The position numbers and the translations under genes are program-made. From positions 46,801 to 110,800 of the forward strand of contig CACBXB010000007.1 of NCBI GenBank assembly GCA_902543185.1: a stretch of DNA of 64,000 bases, given 5' to 3'. The DNA is from Paracoccaceae bacterium (GTDB taxonomy: Bacteria; Pseudomonadota; Alphaproteobacteria; Rhodobacterales; Rhodobacteraceae). This document shows positions 8,480 through 17,159 of this stretch, one piece after another. The notes beneath the pieces are model-generated. The model was not told where the DNA came from. It made no database searches and saw nothing but the letters and a program-made list of their open reading frames with translations. Numbering within the stretch: the first letter of the stretch is position 1; every line of letters starts with the position of its first letter.

Positions 8480-9253
8480 TTAAATTGCGCCTAATTCTTG
8501 TTCCAAGTCAGCCATCTCAGCGCCGCCAGCCATTAGCCGACGTATATCTTCGCCTGCGAGCTCTTTCTTAGTGCCGGCACCTATCACTTTACCAAGCGCT
8601 AAGAAGGTGTATCGATCAGCAATAAGCTTGGAGTGAATTTCGTTATGGGTAATAAAGATAATGGCAATATCACCGCGTGCGCGAACCCTTTTAATGGTTT
8701 TAAGAACTTCCATCTGTTGTTTTTGACCTAAAGCGGAGGTTGGCTCGTCTAATATCAAAACTTTGGCTCCGAAATAGATAGCGCGAGCAATAGCAAGAGT
8801 TTGTCTTTGACCCCCTGACATTGTTCCAACCGCCTGACTTGGGTCTGTGAAATCAATACCAATCTTTTTCATCTCCTCATGGGCTATTTTATCCATCTCA
8901 TCCATACGAAGAATACCAAATGTTGAAGTCAGTTCACGCCCCATGAAAAAATTTCGGGTGACACTCATTAATTGATTGATAGCTAAATCCTGATATACGG
9001 TCCCAATACCGGCCGCAGCAGCGTCTCGTGGATTTCGGAAAAAGACTTTTTTACCATCCACATAAATCGAGCCGCTGGTTGGCTGGTGAACTCCTGACAA
9101 AATCTTAATCAGAGTTGATTTTCCAGCACCATTGTCACCCAGAAGAGCATGCACCTCACCGGGGGCAATATCCAAATCAACGTCATCAAGGGCCGTGAAT
9201 GGGCCAAATTTTTTGACCACATTCTCTACGCGCATGTAGCTTTTTGCTGCCAT
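8480..9253 (-). CDS. sugar-type ABC transporter ATP-binding protein (FrcA-like)
   Basis: A 257-residue ATPase that powers import of a sugar or polyol. Walker A GDNGAGKST is at residues 39-47, the signature is MSGGQRQTLAIARAI near 143-157, and Walker B VLILDEPTSALG follows. It is the short single-domain kind (FrcA type), not the double-domain RbsA/MglA type. It begins two bases after the stop of the permease gene, so the two are translationally linked. It is the last gene of a three-gene operon ordered binding protein, permease, ATPase. The solute is not readable from this subunit. Confidence 0.9.
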   Translation of the reverse strand: MAAKSYMRVENVVKKFGPFTALDDVDLDIAPGEVHALLGDNGAGKSTLIKILSGVHQPTSGSIYVDGKKVFFRNPRDAAAAGIGTVYQDLAINQLMSVTRNFFMGRELTSTFGILRMDEMDKIAHEEMKKIGIDFTDPSQAVGTMSGGQRQTLAIARAIYFGAKVLILDEPTSALGQKQQMEVLKTIKRVRARGDIAIIFITHNEIHSKLIADRYTFLALGKVIGAGTKKELAGEDIRRLMAGGAEMADLEQELGAI

Positions 9254-9255
9254 GT

Positions 9256-10449
9256 CTATATTCCCCCTGTGATACGTTTCCGAATTCGTTCATTAGCGAA
9301 AACGGCTGCAAGAAGTACCGTCCCAACGAACACTCTGAACCATGCACCATCAATCCAAGGAATAAAAAACACAGCATTGGCAACGAGTCCAAATGTAATC
9401 GCACCAAAAACCACACCAACAATGGTTCCAAAGCCTCCGGTCATTAGGATCCCGCCCACTACTGCTATCGCGATAGCTTCTAGCTCTTTAAACATGCCTT
9501 TGGCAGCATCCGAAGAGTTTGTGTCGAAGACCTGGCATGATGCAAAAATAGTTGCGCAAAATGCAGAAAACATAAAAAGTCCAACCTTTACTCGGTTTAC
9601 TGGCACACCGTTGGCGCGGGCACTTTCTTTGTTGTCACCTGTAGCATAAATCCAGCTTCCCAACTGGGTTCTTGCTAAAACATACCAGGCGGCTCCGGCG
9701 ATGATTATGAACCATAACAGTCGAGCGTCGAAGCCAGTGACCCACTGCTCCATTTTTCTATTTATGTTTAAAAAGCTTAAATAATTTATTAAGTCTATTT
9801 TTTCAGACTTGGTCATGTCGCTAGTGAATTCAATGCCAGCGGCAATTTTATTTCCGACCCAATACCATGCGTCAAAGAACCACCCAAAAACTTCTCCGCC
9901 CATCTGCTCAGCAAACCAGCTTTCTTTTTTAAAGTCGGGTAATCCAGATACGTTTGTATTTTGGTTGATAAGTCTAAAGCAGACCTCCGTCAGTCCTCGC
10001 AAGAAAAACCAAAATGCCAAAGTAACTATAAAGCTTGATAAGCCGGATTTCACCACAATGGTTCCGATTAACCATCCAAATGCCAATGTCATTACAAGAG
10101 TAATTAAAAAAGCTAAGAATGGTGTGGCTTCACCCAATCCAAAGGGAAGACCCCATTTCAACATTATTGCGATCGACATGCCAGCAAAGGCTATCATTGG
10201 CCCAATGGATAAGTCGAATTCGCCAGCTATCATGAGCAACGCAGCTCCAGTTGCTATTATCCCAAGTTGTGCAATGATTGCTACGTTGTTTTTTAAACCT
10301 AGTGCATTAAATGCCTTGCCACCGGACGCCATGGCAAGTGCCACAATGATAATCATCATTACGATGAAAGCTCCAATTTCAGGTCTTCGCACTGTTCGTT
10401 GAAACCAATTTTCTTGCTGAAGTCTGTCAGATTCACTTCGATCTGTCAT
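9256..10449 (-). CDS. sugar-type ABC transporter permease (FrcC/RbsC-like)
   Basis: A 397-residue inner-membrane permease of the branched-chain/ribose superfamily. About ten hydrophobic segments are visible, starting with GAFIVMMIIIVALAMASGG (about residues 27-45). The conserved glycine-rich segment AIAIAVVGGILMTGGFGTIVG (about 325-345) is typical of RbsC/FrcC. A polar insertion of about 60 residues (around 165-225, containing WFAEQMGGEVF and TSDMTKSEK) is longer than in RbsC and is a feature of FrcC-type proteins. It lies between the binding protein gene, after an 87-base gap holding a strong hairpin, and the ATPase gene. Confidence 0.88.
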   Translation of the reverse strand: MTDRSESDRLQQENWFQRTVRRPEIGAFIVMMIIIVALAMASGGKAFNALGLKNNVAIIAQLGIIATGAALLMIAGEFDLSIGPMIAFAGMSIAIMLKWGLPFGLGEATPFLAFLITLVMTLAFGWLIGTIVVKSGLSSFIVTLAFWFFLRGLTEVCFRLINQNTNVSGLPDFKKESWFAEQMGGEVFGWFFDAWYWVGNKIAAGIEFTSDMTKSEKIDLINYLSFLNINRKMEQWVTGFDARLLWFIIIAGAAWYVLARTQLGSWIYATGDNKESARANGVPVNRVKVGLFMFSAFCATIFASCQVFDTNSSDAAKGMFKELEAIAIAVVGGILMTGGFGTIVGVVFGAITFGLVANAVFFIPWIDGAWFRVFVGTVLLAAVFANERIRKRITGGI

Positions 10450-10489
10450 ATCTATCTCGCTGTAAGATTATGAAATATTAATTAAGGAA

Positions 10490-10510
10490 CAGGCGGGGAG
10501 ACCCCGCCTG
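10490..10510 (-). terminator. intercistronic hairpin between binding-protein and permease genes
   Basis: CAGGCGGGG and CCCCGCCTG form a perfect nine-pair stem with a three-base loop (AGA), 26 bases past the binding-protein stop and 40 bases before the permease start. There is no long T-tract after it on the minus strand, so it is more likely a partial terminator or a 3' RNA-stabilising stem that lets the binding protein be made in excess. Confidence 0.7.
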
Positions 10511-10536
10511 CAAATTTTACATTATGCAATTAAAGC

Positions 10537-11448
10537 TTATCGGTTTACACCTGCCTGAGAAGCAACATTATCAATGTTAGAGGCATCTACGAAACCAGGA
10601 CCTGATGGTATGTTCGCTCCAGGCAACATTCCGGCGTTTGTGTTATACAGATGCAACACAATAATTGGCATGTAGCCTTGCAAACGCTGTTGCTGATCGA
10701 TTGTGAAAGCTGCGTCACCAGATCTAAGCATTGCAGTTACAGCATCTGACATGTCGAAGCATGCTAAATGTACATCTGCGCCAACATCTTTAATCGCTTT
10801 GTTAGCTGCATCACAAACATGTGGGCCAGCCGCAAGGATACCATCAATTGATGGGTCTGCCGATAATGCGGCAGCTGTTCTGGTTTCAATTTGCTGTACA
10901 TCGTTAGATACGTCGATCATGTTGAGTTTTCCGCCCAGACCTGAGAAATAACCTTCGCATCTGTCTGAAAGAGCTGTGTTCCATGCTTCTTGGTTTAAGC
11001 AAAGACCATTTGTCACGCCTTCAGCTTTGGCACGCTCGCCGGCTTTTTGTCCCGCTAAAAGCTCTGGCTGACCAACGTGCATTAAAGCGCCAACTTCCGC
11101 AGAAGATTCCAGGCCTGAATTCATTGTGATCACCGGAATACCAGCGTCTGCTGCAGCGCGAATTGCGCCACCCAATGCATCTGGATCAGGTAATGAAACA
11201 ACGATCCCGTCTGGGTTAGATGCGGCGGCTGCTTCGATAAGCTTAGCCATTCCTGACATGTCACCAGATGGATCGAAGTTATATTCAAAGTCAGCCCCAA
11301 TAGCTGCTGCTGCGTCGCGGCCGCCTTTTTCAACAACAGGCCAGAACGGGTCTGTACCTTGTGTGTGAGTGATCATGACATAGCGTTCAGCAAATGCCAT
11401 TGTTGACATTGTTGCGAGTGCTGCAACTGTAGCCAATAGTTTCTTCAT
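10537..11448 (-). CDS. periplasmic sugar-binding protein (FrcB/RbsB-like, PBP type I)
   Basis: A 303-residue secreted solute-binding protein. Residues 1-20 (MKKLLATVAALATMSTMAFA) are a signal peptide cut after AFA. The mature part starts with YVMITHTQGTDPFWPVVEKG, typical of the periplasmic-binding-protein-like/LacI fold, and contains the hinge and ligand residues expected for sugar binders (NPDGIVVSLPDPDALG, GIPVITMNSG). It is first in the operon with a TTTCCTCCC Shine-Dalgarno complement just upstream. The neighbouring Gfo/Idh/MocA dehydrogenase, on the same strand, suggests a cyclitol or sugar substrate such as an inositol, but the ligand is inferred only. Confidence 0.9.
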   Translation of the reverse strand: MKKLLATVAALATMSTMAFAERYVMITHTQGTDPFWPVVEKGGRDAAAAIGADFEYNFDPSGDMSGMAKLIEAAAASNPDGIVVSLPDPDALGGAIRAAADAGIPVITMNSGLESSAEVGALMHVGQPELLAGQKAGERAKAEGVTNGLCLNQEAWNTALSDRCEGYFSGLGGKLNMIDVSNDVQQIETRTAAALSADPSIDGILAAGPHVCDAANKAIKDVGADVHLACFDMSDAVTAMLRSGDAAFTIDQQQRLQGYMPIIVLHLYNTNAGMLPGANIPSGPGFVDASNIDNVASQAGVNR

Positions 11449-11490
11449 ATTTTCCTCCCAAAGAGTTTAAGCCAAATAGGCCAGGTTTGC

Positions 11491-11504
11491 GCGGATTATT
11501 CCGC
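11491..11504. promoter_or_regulatory. inverted repeat upstream of the sugar-binding protein gene
   Basis: GCGGA and TCCGC flank TTAT, giving a 14-base near-palindrome 42 bases upstream of the ATG of the binding-protein gene. It may be an operator or a leader hairpin. No second copy was seen in the window, so support is weak. Confidence 0.25.
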
Positions 11505-11654
11505 AATTAAGACTATGGTAGTGAGTTGTGAGCAAACTGGTTAATCCCAGTTAAGCGATGTTCACCCCCACAGCTATCTCGGACAATAAATTTCCGTTTT
11601 GTTAGCAGTGTAAGTATAAAAATAAAAGCTAAAACTTTTCCATACTTTTTTTAT

Positions 11655-12653
11655 TTATAGCAGCTCCTTTAATTGAATTGATTTTCCAGTATTTTGTGAT
11701 TGGGTTGCCGCTTCAGCCATAGCAAGAGCAGCAACACCATCCTTTAAAGTCACAGGTACTGGTTTATGATTATGAATAGATTTTAAAAACGCATCCCACT
11801 CGGCTTTAAATGCACCGATATATCGTTCTAGGAAAAAGTATTTAGGTTTAGCGCTTATTACGCCATCGTTATTTGATTTAACCACGCTATTTTCTAAAAT
11901 ATTTTCAGCTTGCAACAAACCCTCAGAGCCCAATATTTCAATTCTCTGATCATACCCATATGCGGCTCTTCTCGAATTCTTTATCACAGCAATTTTACCA
12001 TCAGCGTAAACCATTGTAACCACTGCTGTGTCGACATCGCCTGCTACGCCTATCGCTGGGTCAACCAACGAATGGCCAACGGCCGAAATGGAAATTGGCA
12101 GCTCACCCATTATAAAATTAGAAAGATCAAAATCGTGTATCATCATATCCCGATATAACCCGCCAGATGTTTTGACATATGAAATTGGAGGGGGTGCAGG
12201 ATCAAATGATGTTATAGTTAACAATTCGCGGTTTCCTATCTCACCATTATCTAAGGATTTTTTTAGTTGGGCAAAGTTTGGGTCAAAACGCCTATTAAAA
12301 CCAACCATGATAGGATTTTTTGCAGCACTTACTTTATCCAAACATTCTTTGGCTCTTATCAAATTGAGATCAACTGGTTTTTCGCAAAGAATAGCTTTAC
12401 CCGCAGCTGCTGCCTTTTCAATGAAATCTGAATGGGTATCGGTAGACGTAGCGATCAAAATTGCATCAATATTTGTATCTGAAATAATTTCGTCTGCTGA
12501 TTCTACGATAGCACCATATTGTGCCGCAAGCTTATTGGCGGTTTCATCATTAATATCTGAAACTGCAGTCAGAGTGCTTTCACGGTGTGAAGCAATGCTT
12601 TCAGCGTGTAGACTTCCTATCCTACCGGTTCCAAGCAGGCCAACCCTGATCAT
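11655..12653 (-). CDS. Gfo/Idh/MocA-family dehydrogenase (inositol 2-dehydrogenase-like)
   Basis: A 332-residue NAD(P)-dependent dehydrogenase. The N-terminal Rossmann motif GLLGTGRIG starts at residue 5. CEKPVDLN near residue 95 holds the catalytic lysine of the EKP motif, and MIHDFDLSNFIMG near 175-187 matches the HDxD element of IolG-type enzymes. The ATG at 12653 is chosen over a TTG at 12671 because GAGGGA lies ten bases before it and the protein then starts MIRVGLLG as usual. It lies upstream of, and on the same strand as, the sugar ABC operon with a 206-base gap. A LacI-type palindrome sits 20-35 bases before its start. The substrate is probably a cyclitol or sugar; this is inference. 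Confidence 0.85.
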   Translation of the reverse strand: MIRVGLLGTGRIGSLHAESIASHRESTLTAVSDINDETANKLAAQYGAIVESADEIISDTNIDAILIATSTDTHSDFIEKAAAAGKAILCEKPVDLNLIRAKECLDKVSAAKNPIMVGFNRRFDPNFAQLKKSLDNGEIGNRELLTITSFDPAPPPISYVKTSGGLYRDMMIHDFDLSNFIMGELPISISAVGHSLVDPAIGVAGDVDTAVVTMVYADGKIAVIKNSRRAAYGYDQRIEILGSEGLLQAENILENSVVKSNNDGVISAKPKYFFLERYIGAFKAEWDAFLKSIHNHKPVPVTLKDGVAALAMAEAATQSQNTGKSIQLKELL

Positions 12654-12672
12654 ACTGTGCGATTCCCTCAAA

Positions 12673-12688
12673 ATGTTAACGCTAACAT
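12673..12688. promoter_or_regulatory. LacI-type operator candidate before the Gfo/Idh/MocA gene
   Basis: ATGTTAACGCTAACAT is a palindrome centred on CG with one mismatched pair, the layout usual for LacI-family operators. It begins 20 bases upstream of the dehydrogenase start. Its sequence differs from the operator at 14712-14733, so a different LacI-family protein probably reads it. Confidence 0.5.
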
Positions 12689-12754
12689 AATGATTCTTAT
12701 TTGAGGTTCAAGGCAAAAATTATGCGGCTTTAAAGTCCAAAAAGTGTGATGACT

Positions 12755-13636
12755 TTAACCGTATGATAGATTTGGAAAATAAGTACGTTGAGCTGTCTTG
12801 AAAAATACATCCTCTAAACATTTCTCTTCGACAATATTGGTTAATCTTTCAAACAATTCTTTGAAAGAACTTGATAAACTATCTACTGGAAAATTAGATC
12901 CAAACATTACGCGCTCTGGACCAAATTGCTTCATTACAGTTGTAACAATTGGGCTCACAGTTGATTGTGTCCAGTTGTGATCAAACATTCCAAGTCCAGA
13001 TAATTTACAACTGACATTTGATAGGTTCGATAAATGATAAAGATCGCTGGTCCAAGATTTAATTCCTTCTTCAGTTCTGTTGTAAGGAGAGCCAGCGTGG
13101 CACAAAATAACTTGTAGGTTTGGAAACTGTGAGACAACAGCAGCACATGCCTCTGATAATTCAGGTATAATTTGCAAATCGAATGAAAGGCCTCTGTCAG
13201 AAATAGACTGGAGGCCTTGCATAAAGTTATCAGACGTTAAAAGCTCATTCGTTTTGCTATTTGCATCCTCTGCAGGCGACCTGCCAATTATTTGCCTTAT
13301 GCCCACAACAGAGGAAAGTTTCTGGAGTTCATCTAATTGGATTTCTCTTTGGTCTGATGATAGATCGCAAAAAGCGACTTGCACCATGGGCCAAGATTGA
13401 TTTTCATTTATTATTTTATTGACCCAATTCGCTTCTTGTAACCCGTCCACCGCTCCAACTTGAATATGAACTGAGGCTTTAAAGCCAAAAGCGGCAGTCA
13501 GTTTTATGTGTTCATCAATCAGATAGTCGCGCTGTATCGGAGTTGGGTCGCCAAAAAAGCGCTTCTTCCCTTTTTCCATAAGCCAAGGATAATCCACTGC
13601 GTTTAAATCCCATAAGTGGTGATGCGCATCGATCAT
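12755..13636 (-). CDS. amidohydrolase-2 family hydrolase (fuconolactonase/dicarboxylate-lactonase-like)
   Basis: A 293-residue TIM-barrel hydrolase of the COG3618 type. It starts MIDAHHHLWDLNAVDYPWL, where the HHH/HLW pattern is the metal-site signature of the group. Later motifs include QVILCHAGSP (histidine on the barrel, about 180-190) and ERVMFGSNFPVD (aspartate near residue 250). Known relatives open lactones of sugar acids or pyrone dicarboxylates. Its ATG overlaps the stop of the upstream SnoaL-like gene (ATGA), so the two form a coupled pair, divergent from the ABC importer operon across a LacI-type operator. A lactone or similar cyclic intermediate of the same pathway is the likely substrate. 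Confidence 0.82.
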   Translation of the reverse strand: MIDAHHHLWDLNAVDYPWLMEKGKKRFFGDPTPIQRDYLIDEHIKLTAAFGFKASVHIQVGAVDGLQEANWVNKIINENQSWPMVQVAFCDLSSDQREIQLDELQKLSSVVGIRQIIGRSPAEDANSKTNELLTSDNFMQGLQSISDRGLSFDLQIIPELSEACAAVVSQFPNLQVILCHAGSPYNRTEEGIKSWTSDLYHLSNLSNVSCKLSGLGMFDHNWTQSTVSPIVTTVMKQFGPERVMFGSNFPVDSLSSSFKELFERLTNIVEEKCLEDVFFKTAQRTYFPNLSYG

Positions 13637-14646
13637 TTTAATTTCTCATTGTTGGTTATTTGAGCCAAAACATCATATCCTTGTTGTTTCCAAAAATGCA
13701 GAAGATCAATAAAGACCCAGTTCTCTGCCAGTTTATTTTTTGACCTGCGATAAATATCAATAATGCGGAATTCGCCAATTTTATCCGTTGCGGGAAATCC
13801 CATAAAGTTATTTGAAAGCTTAGCAGTAAAGTTTGGCCAACCAAAAAATCCTCCAAATTGTCCCTCGGCTAGGCGGCAGGTATGATTGGTCTTACTTCTT
13901 TCTGAAAATGCTGCGCGAAATGGTCCAGAGTGTTGTTCGGCATATCGTTCAATAGTGAAAGTCGCACCTATTCCAGATGGCCCCCACCAAATCATATCTT
14001 CGCACCATGTTTGCCTAAGTTCTTCCTCTAAGGGTAAGCCACTATTCCATTGGCCCAGATTATTAATCATTGAATTTATTAAACGCAGAGTTTTTTTTCC
14101 TTCTTTGGGATCCTGTGGCTCAAATAATAAACCGTCATGTGTAATAGGTCCCGGTTGCACAAGATGGGAAGCGGTAGCATTTGGGAAAGGTTTGTAACCT
14201 GCCTGGGTCATAAAATGGGGGATATCAAAGTACATTGCAGTCTCAGCAATTTTTCCATTTTCTATTCTGTTGAACTCGCAATATCGCAATAAAATTATTT
14301 TTCCGGTGGGTTGTATCTCAAGCCACGCATTATCGAAGAGCCCCATAAGATGGCCCATAGAAACGACCCAAGTGGATTTGAAATGATCGATTTCGTTTTT
14401 TCCAGATAGAAAAATATCAACACGTCTTTGTAATTTATTTACCGCATTACGAAATGGAGCCCAGAATAAATCTGCAATTTCGTTACTACCTCTGAGCTCA
14501 TTAAATGGATGATAGCCGCGCCAAATATAATCTTCGTCTGTATGTGCTGCAATGATATCTCCAATCTCAGAAATTTTGGCATCATCAAGCTTTTGGTAAA
14601 AATTCCAGATAAGCTCCTTTGCATTTTTCAGGTCATGTTGGTCCAT
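13633..14646 (-). CDS. two-domain SnoaL-like (NTF2-fold) protein
   Basis: About 337 residues made of two SnoaL/NTF2-like domains: one at about 1-140 (ending IENGKIAETAMYFDIPHFMTQAG) and one at about 180-330 (ending NWVFIDLLHFWKQQGYDV). The form WxxDIPxxMxQAG is shared with the SnoaL-like protein at 20994. The ATG at 14646 is chosen because GGAAAG precedes it and the product then begins MDQHDLKNAKELIWNFY; a frame extension to 14730 lacks a ribosome site. SnoaL-type folds carry out aldol or ester cyclisations, isomerisations and dehydrations without cofactor. It is coupled to the amidohydrolase gene. The reaction is unknown. Confidence 0.75.
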   Translation of the reverse strand: MDQHDLKNAKELIWNFYQKLDDAKISEIGDIIAAHTDEDYIWRGYHPFNELRGSNEIADLFWAPFRNAVNKLQRRVDIFLSGKNEIDHFKSTWVVSMGHLMGLFDNAWLEIQPTGKIILLRYCEFNRIENGKIAETAMYFDIPHFMTQAGYKPFPNATASHLVQPGPITHDGLLFEPQDPKEGKKTLRLINSMINNLGQWNSGLPLEEELRQTWCEDMIWWGPSGIGATFTIERYAEQHSGPFRAAFSERSKTNHTCRLAEGQFGGFFGWPNFTAKLSNNFMGFPATDKIGEFRIIDIYRRSKNKLAENWVFIDLLHFWKQQGYDVLAQITNNEKLK

Positions 14647-14711
14647 GTGAAATTTTCTTTCCATCATCCTCAAAAAAATACTTGCCAAATAGATTAAACC
14701 GAGTCTACTAT

Positions 14712-14733
14712 TTTTTGCATGCGTATGCAAAAA
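14712..14733. promoter_or_regulatory. LacI-type operator in the divergent promoter region
   Basis: A 22-base palindrome centred on CG: TTTTTGCATGC is followed by GTATGCAAAAA, with one mismatched pair in eleven. It lies in the 105-base gap between the divergent SnoaL-amidohydrolase pair and the ABC importer operon, which itself encodes a LacI-family regulator at 22048. It is therefore the natural operator for that regulator, able to control both directions. Confidence 0.72.
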
Positions 14734-14751
14734 TGAAGCCGTGGGGGTTTG

Positions 14752-15801
14752 ATGGCGGAAGTAAAGCTTAACAACGTATCGAAGCGTTGGGGTAGTTTTG
14801 TTGGCGTTGATAATTTCAATATTACGATTCCAGATAAAGAGTTCCTAGTTCTTCTAGGCCCTTCCGGGTGTGGGAAAACCACTACGATGAGAATGATTGC
14901 TGGCCTCGAGGAACCAACAGAAGGAAATGTAGTCATTGATGGTAATGTCGTGAATGACGTTGAACCTAAAGATCGTGATGTCGCGATGGTCTTTCAGAGT
15001 TACGCGCTTTACCCAAATATGAATGTCTACGAAAATATTCGTTTTCCTTTGAAAGTCAGGGGCACACCAAGCGAGACCCATGATGCTAAAGTAAAGCGTG
15101 CATCTTCTATGGTTGAACTTGATGATTTTCTACATCGAAAACCTTCAGAGCTCTCAGGTGGCCAAAGACAAAGAGTTGCACTGGCTAGAGCGATAGTACG
15201 CGAGCCTAATGTTTTTTTAATGGATGAGCCTTTATCCAATTTGGATGCTAAACTTAGAATATCGACCCGAGCGCAAATTAAAAATCTTTCGCACGAACTA
15301 GCTGTGACCACTATATATGTTACCCACGATCAAGTTGAAGCGATGACGCTTGCTGACAGAGTTGTTGTGATGAACCATGGTGTGGTCCAGCAAGTTGGAA
15401 CACCAACTGAGATCTATAATTCGCCATTAAATACCTTTGTTGCAGGTTTCATTGGTAGTCCAGCTATGAACCTACTTGAGGGTACGATATCTAATGGATG
15501 TTTTGAGGCTCAAAATACAAAAATTAGTGGGCTAAAAATCGAAGATGGTTTAGTAACGCTTGGTTTCAGGGCAGAAGATGCGCAAATTTCAAAACGCAAA
15601 TCAGAAATTGGGTCAACTGTTTATGCGATGGAATTGCTTGGCGACGCCACAATGGTAACCGTCAAAATCAAAGATAAATTGGTTAGTGTAAAAGCTGATA
15701 AAAATTTTCGCGCAGAAATTGGAGATGAAATAAGTTTTTCAGTTCCTGCGCAAATTTGCCACCTATTTGATGCAAATACAGGGGCAAGACTTTCGGGATG
15801 A
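14752..15801 (+). CDS. carbohydrate-type ABC transporter ATP-binding protein (UgpC/MalK-like)
   Basis: A 349-residue ATPase of the MalK/UgpC group. Walker A GPSGCGKT is at residues 36-43, the signature LSGGQRQR at about 134-141, and Walker B is FLMDEPLSNLDAKLR. The C-terminal 110 residues form the OB-like regulatory domain (IGSPAMNLLEG, LGFRAEDA, SVKADKNFRAEIGD). The ATG at 14752 follows GGGGG; a TTG one codon earlier is rejected. It leads the rightward operon. The product shares order and strand with a binding protein and two permeases, making a complete importer. Confidence 0.92.
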   Translation: MAEVKLNNVSKRWGSFVGVDNFNITIPDKEFLVLLGPSGCGKTTTMRMIAGLEEPTEGNVVIDGNVVNDVEPKDRDVAMVFQSYALYPNMNVYENIRFPLKVRGTPSETHDAKVKRASSMVELDDFLHRKPSELSGGQRQRVALARAIVREPNVFLMDEPLSNLDAKLRISTRAQIKNLSHELAVTTIYVTHDQVEAMTLADRVVVMNHGVVQQVGTPTEIYNSPLNTFVAGFIGSPAMNLLEGTISNGCFEAQNTKISGLKIEDGLVTLGFRAEDAQISKRKSEIGSTVYAMELLGDATMVTVKIKDKLVSVKADKNFRAEIGDEISFSVPAQICHLFDANTGARLSG

Positions 15802-15874
15802 CCCGGACAAAACCACTCGTGTGGATCACTCGATGTAACTTTAAAACATCACTCAAACTAGGGAGACCTTAAAT

Positions 15875-17104
15875 ATGAACTCAAAAATATTATCGATAGT
15901 AGGCGCACTTTCACTTACGGCATTCAGTGCTGCGCAGGCCTGTGAAATTAGTGCTCGCGTGAGCGTAGTGGGAAATGAGTTTCCAGCTATTCAAACAGTA
16001 GGGGCGGGCGCTGCAGCATGTACAGGTGCTGAGGTTTCAACTAACCTCACTGCTGATCACCAAAAAATTAATGTTCCTGGGATGCAAGGAAATCCAGCAG
16101 AATACACATCAGCAATTGTTGCGAATTCATCAATCGTTGCTTTGATGAATGAAGATGTCATTCGTCCACTAGACGATTTAGTGGCCAAACATGGTGCTGA
16201 TCTAAAGTCTAGTCAGCTAATCAAAGTGAATGGTAAAGTCATGGCAGTTGCATTTATGGCTAATGCTCAACACTTGATGTACCGTAAAGACGTTCTTGCA
16301 GACTTAGGTATCAGCGTTCCAAAAACTTATGAAGAAATGTTAGCTGCTGCTGAAAAAATTCGTGCATCGGGTAAAATGAGTAACCCCGTCGGTGGCGCTT
16401 ATAAAGCAGGTTGGAACTTAGCTCAGGAATTCAATAATATGTTCTTGGGATATGGTGGTTCACATTTTGAAGCTGGTTCAGCTAACCCTTCAGTGAATTC
16501 AGAAGCTGGGGTTAATGCACTTAACATGATGAAAGCTCTATCTGAGTACATGAATCCCGACTTTTTAACCCATGACTCTAACGTAACAAATGCAGAATAC
16601 AGAGCGGGAAATATAGCCTTGCTAAACATGTGGGGCTCGAGAGCTTCTTCTCAAACAACTGCTGAAGGTGTTACAGATGCTGTAAAAAATGGTCACGCAA
16701 TTGCAGGACCAATGACAGTTGGGGGTGGCTCAACTGCGGCCTCTACGCTGTGGTGGGACGGTTGGACTGTTGCTAAAAATATTTCAGACGCAGAAGCAGA
16801 GGCAACATTTATTGCAATGATGAATGGTATTAGTCCATCTATGATGAGTGATGAAAATATTCGAACACAAGCTGTTTGGTTGATCGATGGCTATAAGCCA
16901 ACTGACGCAGCCATTGGTGTTTTCGAAGCTGCTAAAATGGGAACAACACCATATCCAATGCTCCCCTACATGGGTTTAATGCATACTGCATTAGGAGCTG
17001 AATTACCTGACTTCATGCAAGGTAAGGAAAGTGCTGAGCAGGCTCTAGCTGATGTAGAGGCAGCTTATATAGCTGCAGCAAAAGAAAAAGGCTATTTGAA
17101 TTAG
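15875..17104 (+). CDS. family 1 extracellular solute-binding protein
   Basis: A 409-residue periplasmic binding protein. Residues 1-22 are a signal peptide cut after AQA; the following C is not in a lipobox, so it should be soluble. Typical family 1 elements are LMYRKDVLADLGISVPKTYEEML (about residue 130) and the late ALADVEAAYIAAAKEKGYLN tail. The mature N-terminus (CEISARVSVVGNEFPAIQT) departs from the usual sugar binders, so the ligand may not be a common sugar. GGGAG stands nine bases before the ATG. A strong GC hairpin follows the stop. Confidence 0.88.
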   Translation: MNSKILSIVGALSLTAFSAAQACEISARVSVVGNEFPAIQTVGAGAAACTGAEVSTNLTADHQKINVPGMQGNPAEYTSAIVANSSIVALMNEDVIRPLDDLVAKHGADLKSSQLIKVNGKVMAVAFMANAQHLMYRKDVLADLGISVPKTYEEMLAAAEKIRASGKMSNPVGGAYKAGWNLAQEFNNMFLGYGGSHFEAGSANPSVNSEAGVNALNMMKALSEYMNPDFLTHDSNVTNAEYRAGNIALLNMWGSRASSQTTAEGVTDAVKNGHAIAGPMTVGGGSTAASTLWWDGWTVAKNISDAEAEATFIAMMNGISPSMMSDENIRTQAVWLIDGYKPTDAAIGVFEAAKMGTTPYPMLPYMGLMHTALGAELPDFMQGKESAEQALADVEAAYIAAAKEKGYLN

Positions 17105-17116
17105 TTAAAATTATTT

Positions 17117-17136
17117 GGGGCGCGTTTCCGCGCCCC
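17117..17136 (+). terminator. intercistronic hairpin after the binding-protein gene
   Basis: GGGGCGCG and CGCGCCCC form a perfect eight-pair GC stem with a TTTC loop, followed by GCTTTT. It lies 13 bases after the binding-protein stop and 24 bases before the first permease. It probably acts as a leaky terminator or mRNA 3' stabiliser. Confidence 0.72.
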
Positions 17137-17159
17137 GCTTTTAAATAGAGCCTACTTAA

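Noticed and set aside
9809..10402. Plus-strand open frame of about 200 codons opposite the permease
   Set aside because: It lies fully opposite the FrcC-like permease, has no domain pattern and no upstream signal.
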